Position numbers and translations under genes: made by a program
Source: Micromonospora violae
GTDB taxonomy: Bacteria > Actinomycetota > Actinomycetes > Mycobacteriales > Micromonosporaceae
Assembly (NCBI RefSeq): GCF_004217135.1
Contig: NZ_SHKK01000001.1
Span: 2,418,001-2,482,000 of the forward strand
DNA: 64,000 bases
Direction of reading: 5' to 3'
The notes under the pieces: generated by a model
What the model saw: the letters and a program-made list of their open reading frames with translations, nothing else
Told to the model about the DNA's origin: nothing
Database searches by the model: none
Shown: positions 58,559 to 64,000 of the stretch, one piece after another
Layout of the letters: every line of letters begins with the position of its first letter
Position numbering within the stretch: position 1 is the stretch's first letter

Positions 58559-61500
58559 CTACGACCGTTGCCAGCCCGCGTCAATGGCGTCTCGAAGCCG
58601 ATTACTGAACGCGGCATGCGCCTGCCGATACTCGTTCACTCGATCCGCCTTGTAAAACGGGGCAGTGAACCCGTCCAGATGCGGATTCTGGTCGGGATCG
58701 CCCATGTGAGCGACAAACTTTTCGTAATCGGCCTTCGCTTGCCCGAAACCGAAAGCGCTTCGATGTTCCGCGAGCTTCCGTCCACGCGCATCAAACCATG
58801 TCGTCTCTTCATACCTCGTCAATTGCGGGAATCGACTAAGATAGATTGCAACGAGCTCGTCTGCGCTGATGCCGAGCCAAACCGACACTAAAGCGTCGAG
58901 CTCGACCAGGGCACTACGGCGAGCGCGCTCGTTTCGAATTGGGGTATCCGCATTCCAGTGGGCTGTCAATGGTGCGCCCCCGCCCTGCCCGAGGGGTTCC
59001 ATGTCCGGCCAATCGACAGCCCACGACTCACCCAACCACGCGTCGCTGTAGAGAGATGACCATAGCTCGGCGTAAGCACTCGTTATGCAGTTCAACCGTA
59101 GCGTTCGGAGCACCGCCGGCAGCGCCAAAGGATGACAGCGTGTTCCCGCTGGCATCGCACGAGCTTCCGCCTGCCGGAGGTCAGCACGCCCTGTGATGCG
59201 CAAGAAATAGTCAAGCGGTAGTGCGGTCCAGAACGCAGCAGCGAGAACGGTTTCGAGATCATTCGATGCCGCAAGAGAATGGATAGCGTCAACGTGTGAA
59301 ACACCTGGAGGAAGGAGAGCAGCGAAAAGCGATCGCTCGGTGTCGTACGGTATCCTCCGACGCCACGCAAGGCGGTAAAACTCCGTACACCGGCGTCCGT
59401 TCCAGCTCTCTTGAGCCGCTCGAAACCGCTCTAACTCGCAGCTTCGAACGTAGTCAGTAGAGGGAACTGCATCCGCATTCAACGCCGACAAGTCAGTGAG
59501 CGGATCGTACGTTCCAGTCTGCGGCGGCTGCTTAGCGAAGGGCGTTGCGATAGTCAACTGAGGGCCGCGAAGAATTACTTCCTCCCAGACAGCGGGCCGA
59601 TCAAGCGCCCTACGAATTAGCCCCTCCCTAGGGGCATTGGCCTCGTGGTAGCCAGAGCTAATCCGCGGTTCCAGACCGCCAAGCCGGTCCCGGTAGGCAG
59701 TAAGGGCCGCAATTGCCCGTCCCTCGAGTGTTGTGACTGGGAATAGCAGTTGGGTCTGCTCCACAGTTCCTTCAGCCTCTGGCCGAAGCTGCCGCCAGGC
59801 AGCAAGACGCTCACGGTCGACATGCACCACCCGCGTAGCATGAGGGCGCAGATCCCAGGCACCATTATGCTTGATCGATGGCGCGTCGCCAGAACCGTCG
59901 TGAGCGAGCGATTCAACAATAACCATCGGATCAAACATCCAGCTCAAATGGGCGAACGACACCTCCTGCCGTCGCCCGTATACGTTCACCGAGTACTGGC
60001 GCGTCCAGCCAATCTCCGGGAACAGCAGACGCCGATTCTGGAAATGGGCATGCAATCGCAGGTGACTGTAAGTAGCCGCCCGCAAAAATCCTTCACGCGC
60101 TCCACTAAAATGACCATCCGGATGAATGACACCCGCGATCCCGCGTTTTCCGAGGTGCCGCCAAACACGGCACATAAACGCTCGATACAGGTCTGGCTGC
60201 GTGCCACTCAAGACGGTGTATTCCGTAGCGCTGCCGAGAGTAGCCACCAGACCTTCATTGGAAAGCAACTCACTGAGCACGGAGGCGCGCACTCGCCCAT
60301 CCTCCAGCAGCACCCTGCGGCGCTCCTGCCGAAGCCGAGGCGATTCGCTAACGACCAGCTCGAACCAGGGATCGTGCTCGGCGAGAACCAACTTTTCCTT
60401 CCACTCTGGACGCACCCACGGCGGATTGCCAACTTGGAGGTCGAAACCGCCCTTGGCGAACGCCTGGACAAAGGTTAGTTCCCAGTGGAAGAAGCCCTGC
60501 TGTTCGGCAACTTGGTCGGCGGCGAGCAGCCAGGGGAACCGATCTGACAGCATCCACGGTGAGTCGACGCCGATGACGCCTTCGAGCTTCCGCTCGAAAT
60601 CACTCATCTCGCTCAGGCTCGTGAACCTTTGGTCGTAGAACCGCGCGGTGTCCTCGTCCAGGTCACGCCGCCCGACGAGCGCCTCTGCGAACGTCAGCCA
60701 GTCGTCCAGGCTAGACAGCGGCACCTGCTGGCGGAGCTGTTCCGCCACCGTCATCCGCCGGGTTCCCGTGGCCTTCGTCAGCATCTTCATCTGCTGCGGC
60801 TGCACGTTGCCGAAGATGTCCGCAGTCTCGTAGACGGCCGGTTCGTCGTACGCCGGCTCGTCCTTGATGTGGGAGACCTGGACGGGCGCGGCCGGGTACA
60901 CCGGGTCGGAGCCGTCGAGCAGCCCGACCTTGTCCAGCGGCCAGAACCACAGCGCGCACCAGACGTCCATCAGCGTCTTGAGCCGCCAGTACGGCGTGCC
61001 CGGCGCGGTCAGGTCGGCGAGGATCTCCTCCCGTGGCACCGCCTCGGTAACGGGAGGCAGGTCCTCGGCACCCCAGACGGCAATGTCGCGGCGGATCTCC
61101 CGTTCGGAGATGTCGAGCCGCTGCTGCACCAGCCCCCACAGGAACTCGACCCGCCGAGCCAGCGCCTGCAAGCGCTGCACCTGAGAGTTCTTCCCCTTGG
61201 CGGACGGCGTGCGCTTCATCGCCGTACGCCATGCCTTTAATCTCGCGGTCTCGGCCGGCGCCAGCTCGCGGGCTTCCTTCTCCCCCGCGACCGCACCCCA
61301 GCCATCAGCCGGGAGCAGGAAGTGGTGGATGGTGCCCTCGTCGATCGGCCCGTCCCGGAACGGCTGTTCCTTCGGCGCGGTGGTGAGCCACGACTTGTCG
61401 GCGAGCTGCTTCGGCGTGTAGGTCTTGCGCCCACCGCCAATGAGGGAGTTGCCGCGTTGCAGGTGCAGGCCGAACCAGGGGGCCTGGAGGCCGGCGTGCA

Positions 61501-63475
61501 TGACGTTGAGCCAGAGCGACACCTCGGCCAGCTCGACGGCGGTGCGGTTGAGGTCGACGCCGTAGCTGTTGTGCAGGGCGATGTACGCCTTCACCCGCTG
61601 GAGTTCGAGGTGGTAGTCCTCCGGGTCGAGGGTGACGTCCAGTTCCTTCTGCCGGCGGCGCAGGTATTCGGCGGCGACCTGGTTGATCGCCTCGTTGAGG
61701 AACGCGCCGGAGCCGAGGGCCGGCTCGCAGATCGTCCAGTCCAGCAGTTCGCGGGCCGGCGTGATGGTGTTGTCCTGGTCGAGGCGGTACTTCAGGGCGA
61801 GCTGGACGGTGACCTCGGTCAGCGACTGCGGTGTGTAGTAGGAGGCACTGGTCTGCCGGTCCCGGCCGGCGAGCCGGTAGACGAACTGTCCCGCCTCGTA
61901 GCAGACCCGGCTACGGACGCCGGTGTACGCGTTCTCCTTGTAGACGAAGACGTTGTCGTCGTACTCGTCGGTCTTGGAGGCTGGGATCATCCACGAGCCG
62001 TCCTTCGGGTCGCCGTTCTTGGCGACCTCGTAGAGCTGCTCGGTGGCGACGAAACCGGTGTACGACATCAGGCCCTCGTAGACCGCGCCGAGTTGGTTGA
62101 TGCCGAGCTGGGCGTAGGAGATGAAACCGCCGCGGCGCTTCTTGCCGCCCTTGGTGAGCATCAGCCGGCGCAGCACCTCGTAGAGGACCTTGTTGCGCAG
62201 CCGGGTGTCGATCTTCGGGGCGTCGTCGTCGTCGGGGTCGCTGCCGGGCACGGGGATCAGCCGGCCGATGAGCTTGGTCTTCTCCGGCAGGAACAGGTCC
62301 GACTTCATGGGCTCGAAGCGCAGCCCTTCGCCCTCGCTGGCCTTGTCGGCGATCTCCGCGCCGCCGCGCTCCCGGTGCCCGTCGTTGACCATGCGGAAGA
62401 GCAGGTCGAGCGACTCGTACAGGTGGGTGCCGTCCTCGGCGGACGGTGCCATCCGGCGGGAGACGAGGTCACCGAGGCGGGCGAGGCTGTAGCCCTCGAC
62501 GTACTGGGGGTCGTTGACGGGCAGCACGCCCAGCTCGGGGCGGGCCTCGGCGTAGAGCAGGAACAGGATCCGGTACAGGTAGCGCAGCGACTCCCGGCCC
62601 AGCTCCTTGGCCAGCTCGTCGAGGGCCATCACCTGCTGCGGTTGGTAGCCGGCCCGCCGGATCTGGTCGAGGACCTCGTTGGCGATGAGTTCGACGGAGA
62701 CCTTCAGGCCCTCGCGGAGTTCGCTGGAGACACCGACGGCGTGCTGGCGGGAGCTGGCGACCAGGTCGGCGAGGGGTTCGCTGCCACCCTCGGCGGGCGG
62801 GCGCAGCGAGTCGGCGCCGAAGAGCGCCGCGACGACGTCTAGTTCCTTGTCGTCGTTGCGGGCGTACGCGGTGTCGAGGCTGACGGCCAGGTAGCGGCCC
62901 TCACCCCAGACCGTGCGGTCGGCGAGGGTGACCACGCCACCGCTGAGGATCAGCACGTAGCGGGGCTTCGGGCTGTCGGCGGCGAAGAGCAGGGAGGCGA
63001 GTTTGGCGCCCGTCTCGATGGTCTCGGTGCTCGACAGGGTGAGCGGGTCGAGCAGCCGGCCGGCGTCGTCCGGGTCCTGGGCGGCCTCGGTGTCGACCGC
63101 CCAGCCGCAGTCCAGTGCCACGATGCCGTGCGCGCTGGTCAGCTCGGCGTGGGCGACGTGGACCTCGTACTCCTGGGCGTTGCGCTCGACGGTGATGGTT
63201 TGCGGCTGCGGGTCGAAGCCGAGCGCCCGCAGCACGTCCTGGTGCTGCTTGCGCAGCCGCTCCGGGTCGAAGAAGTCGACGTCGGTCAGCTCGGTCTTCG
63301 CGTCGAAGTAGGTCCGGCGCATGCCGCGCAGCCCGGCGCGCGGCGTGACCCGGCCGGACTTCTCGTCCTCGGCCCACTGCTTGAGCAGGCCACCCTTGAG
63401 GGTGGTGGGCAGGATCTCGGCCAGGTAGTGCGCGGAGAGGTACTCGCCACGGTTGGTCAGCGACTCGAAGCTCAT
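58559..63475 (-). CDS. Large Eco57I/DrmMI-like DNA adenine methyltransferase
   Basis: The protein is 1638 residues. The N-terminal ~550 residues are non-catalytic. Motif I is ICEPALGSGAFLNEAI near 585, followed by GVDLNRTAVELAEVSLWLN near 645 and RGNSLIGGG. After a ~370-residue helical insertion comes motif IV NPPW (Asn1017-Trp1020). Residues ~1050-1638 are the presumed DNA-recognition part. N6-adenine methylation is expected from NPPW. It is coupled to the upstream gene by ATGA. Size and gene order resemble drmMI of class 1 DISARM or a BREX PglX-like enzyme. From the start to ~60.5 kb (N-terminus and core) the DNA is very GC-rich; from there to the 3' end it is clearly AT-richer, with the change near motif IV. 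Confidence 0.87.
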   Translation of the reverse strand: MSFESLTNRGEYLSAHYLAEILPTTLKGGLLKQWAEDEKSGRVTPRAGLRGMRRTYFDAKTELTDVDFFDPERLRKQHQDVLRALGFDPQPQTITVERNAQEYEVHVAHAELTSAHGIVALDCGWAVDTEAAQDPDDAGRLLDPLTLSSTETIETGAKLASLLFAADSPKPRYVLILSGGVVTLADRTVWGEGRYLAVSLDTAYARNDDKELDVVAALFGADSLRPPAEGGSEPLADLVASSRQHAVGVSSELREGLKVSVELIANEVLDQIRRAGYQPQQVMALDELAKELGRESLRYLYRILFLLYAEARPELGVLPVNDPQYVEGYSLARLGDLVSRRMAPSAEDGTHLYESLDLLFRMVNDGHRERGGAEIADKASEGEGLRFEPMKSDLFLPEKTKLIGRLIPVPGSDPDDDDAPKIDTRLRNKVLYEVLRRLMLTKGGKKRRGGFISYAQLGINQLGAVYEGLMSYTGFVATEQLYEVAKNGDPKDGSWMIPASKTDEYDDNVFVYKENAYTGVRSRVCYEAGQFVYRLAGRDRQTSASYYTPQSLTEVTVQLALKYRLDQDNTITPARELLDWTICEPALGSGAFLNEAINQVAAEYLRRRQKELDVTLDPEDYHLELQRVKAYIALHNSYGVDLNRTAVELAEVSLWLNVMHAGLQAPWFGLHLQRGNSLIGGGRKTYTPKQLADKSWLTTAPKEQPFRDGPIDEGTIHHFLLPADGWGAVAGEKEARELAPAETARLKAWRTAMKRTPSAKGKNSQVQRLQALARRVEFLWGLVQQRLDISEREIRRDIAVWGAEDLPPVTEAVPREEILADLTAPGTPYWRLKTLMDVWCALWFWPLDKVGLLDGSDPVYPAAPVQVSHIKDEPAYDEPAVYETADIFGNVQPQQMKMLTKATGTRRMTVAEQLRQQVPLSSLDDWLTFAEALVGRRDLDEDTARFYDQRFTSLSEMSDFERKLEGVIGVDSPWMLSDRFPWLLAADQVAEQQGFFHWELTFVQAFAKGGFDLQVGNPPWVRPEWKEKLVLAEHDPWFELVVSESPRLRQERRRVLLEDGRVRASVLSELLSNEGLVATLGSATEYTVLSGTQPDLYRAFMCRVWRHLGKRGIAGVIHPDGHFSGAREGFLRAATYSHLRLHAHFQNRRLLFPEIGWTRQYSVNVYGRRQEVSFAHLSWMFDPMVIVESLAHDGSGDAPSIKHNGAWDLRPHATRVVHVDRERLAAWRQLRPEAEGTVEQTQLLFPVTTLEGRAIAALTAYRDRLGGLEPRISSGYHEANAPREGLIRRALDRPAVWEEVILRGPQLTIATPFAKQPPQTGTYDPLTDLSALNADAVPSTDYVRSCELERFRAAQESWNGRRCTEFYRLAWRRRIPYDTERSLFAALLPPGVSHVDAIHSLAASNDLETVLAAAFWTALPLDYFLRITGRADLRQAEARAMPAGTRCHPLALPAVLRTLRLNCITSAYAELWSSLYSDAWLGESWAVDWPDMEPLGQGGGAPLTAHWNADTPIRNERARRSALVELDALVSVWLGISADELVAIYLSRFPQLTRYEETTWFDARGRKLAEHRSAFGFGQAKADYEKFVAHMGDPDQNPHLDGFTAPFYKADRVNEYRQAHAAFSNRLRDAIDAGWQRS

Positions 63476-64000
63476 GCGGCGTTCTCCTGCGACGGTACGA
63501 GGACGGCGAGCACCCGCAGCAGCGGGTCGCCGGTGGTTTCCAAGCGGTCGAGCAGGTCGTGCTGCTCCTGGACGGTGGTGTCGACGCGCTGGCGTCGCTT
63601 CTCCCGATGCGCACCGGGCAGCTCATCGCGGATGCTGGCCTGCTGGAAGGTCCTCAACTGCTCGCGGTGCTTACGCAACGGCTCGGCGTTCGCCTCGGCC
63701 CACTCGTCGCGCTTGCCCTCCAGATGCTGCCGGGCCACCTGGACGGCCTCCGGCAGCAGCGCCTTCAGCGGGGCGATGGCGATGGTCTCCGCGCGGTTGA
63801 CCATCGTGGGGCCGACGTTCGCCTCCCGCAGCACCTCGTCCATGGCTCGGATGGTTGGCGCGGCTGGGAGGTCGGAGACGGCCATCCACTGCACGACGGT
63901 GGGTTGGCCGAGGCGGTTGGCGTAGACGCCCTGGATCAGGAACGTGGGCGCGGCCACGTCGGCGGTGAGCACCGGAGCTTGCTGGCGGCCGAGCCGGATC
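63472..64000 (-). CDS. 3' end of a large gene coupled to the methyltransferase, possibly an SNF2/DrmD-like helicase (cut by window edge)
   Basis: The frame is open from the window edge to its stop at 63472, which overlaps the methyltransferase ATG (ATGA). The visible ~175 residues start RLGRQQAPVL and contain a strand-rich part (TFLIQGVYANRLGQPTVVQWMAVSD), then charged helices (EGKRDEWAEANAEPLRKHREQLRTFQQASIRDELPGAHREKRRQRVD) and end in VLVPSQENAA. This looks like the tail of a multi-domain enzyme; no motor motif is in view. A DrmD-like SNF2 helicase is suggested only by position before the methylase. Confidence 0.7.
   Translation of the reverse strand, partial: IRLGRQQAPVLTADVAAPTFLIQGVYANRLGQPTVVQWMAVSDLPAAPTIRAMDEVLREANVGPTMVNRAETIAIAPLKALLPEAVQVARQHLEGKRDEWAEANAEPLRKHREQLRTFQQASIRDELPGAHREKRRQRVDTTVQEQHDLLDRLETTGDPLLRVLAVLVPSQENAA

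Overview
The window is GC-rich actinobacterial chromosome. Its paired Scr1-type HTH/DUF397 genes, NB-ARC-TPR proteins, short DivIVA-like proteins and many GTG/TTG starts fit a Micromonosporaceae-like organism (Micromonospora, Salinispora or a relative). That assignment is inferred from gene content and composition. I see no rRNA, tRNA, CRISPR array or transposase.

Region 1 (1-16.9 kb) is ordinary metabolism and transport. It holds a truncated TetR gene with a perfect palindromic operator, an NAD(P)-binding oxidoreductase, a Tat-exported GH2 glycosidase with three discoidin domains, a secreted S33 peptidase, a LuxR-type regulator and an NhaA-DsbA fusion. A complete tripartite tricarboxylate transporter (tctCBA) lies divergent from a two-component system, followed by a TAXI-type binding lipoprotein. 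Two GC-rich minisatellites and a long perfect inverted repeat lie between these genes.

Region 2 (17-23.3 kb) carries small accessory units: a lower-GC two-gene membrane/coiled-coil unit, a DivIVA-like pair, an Scr1/DUF397 pair, a MerR/metallo-hydrolase pair with a textbook 19-bp-spacer promoter, and a small secreted duplicated protein.

Region 3 (23.4-46.8 kb) is a helicase island, all on the minus strand. One overlapping pair is a 1729-residue DinG-RecQ double helicase plus a ~2200-residue SNF2 ATPase with three cysteine-rich arrays. A second overlapping pair is a 2141-residue DEFH helicase with DUF1998 features and a Vsr/DUF559-like nuclease segment, plus a UvrD helicase with a RelE/ParE-like N-terminus. 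A soluble Ser/Thr kinase and a DUF1996 lipoprotein lie between the pairs. This is the best candidate for an undescribed nucleic-acid defence or repair system.

Region 4 (47-56.9 kb) is a conflict region. It has a Uma2 nuclease, a type VII-like polymorphic toxin locus (YbaB-like, WXG100, WXG100-like, toxin tip, putative immunity) and a divergent locus in which a small membrane-type effector and an NB-ARC-TPR receptor share the same RHIM-like amyloid motif. DUF6879, DUF6308 and small hypothetical genes follow, then a second Scr1/DUF397 pair.

Region 5 (57.2-64 kb) is a modification/defence module: a DUF3644 HEPN-type protein, a 1638-residue Eco57I-like adenine methyltransferase whose C-terminal third is visibly lower in GC (a probable swapped specificity domain), and the 3' end of a translationally coupled upstream gene. 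The layout recalls the drmD-drmMI end of class 1 DISARM, but the deciding gene is cut by the window edge.
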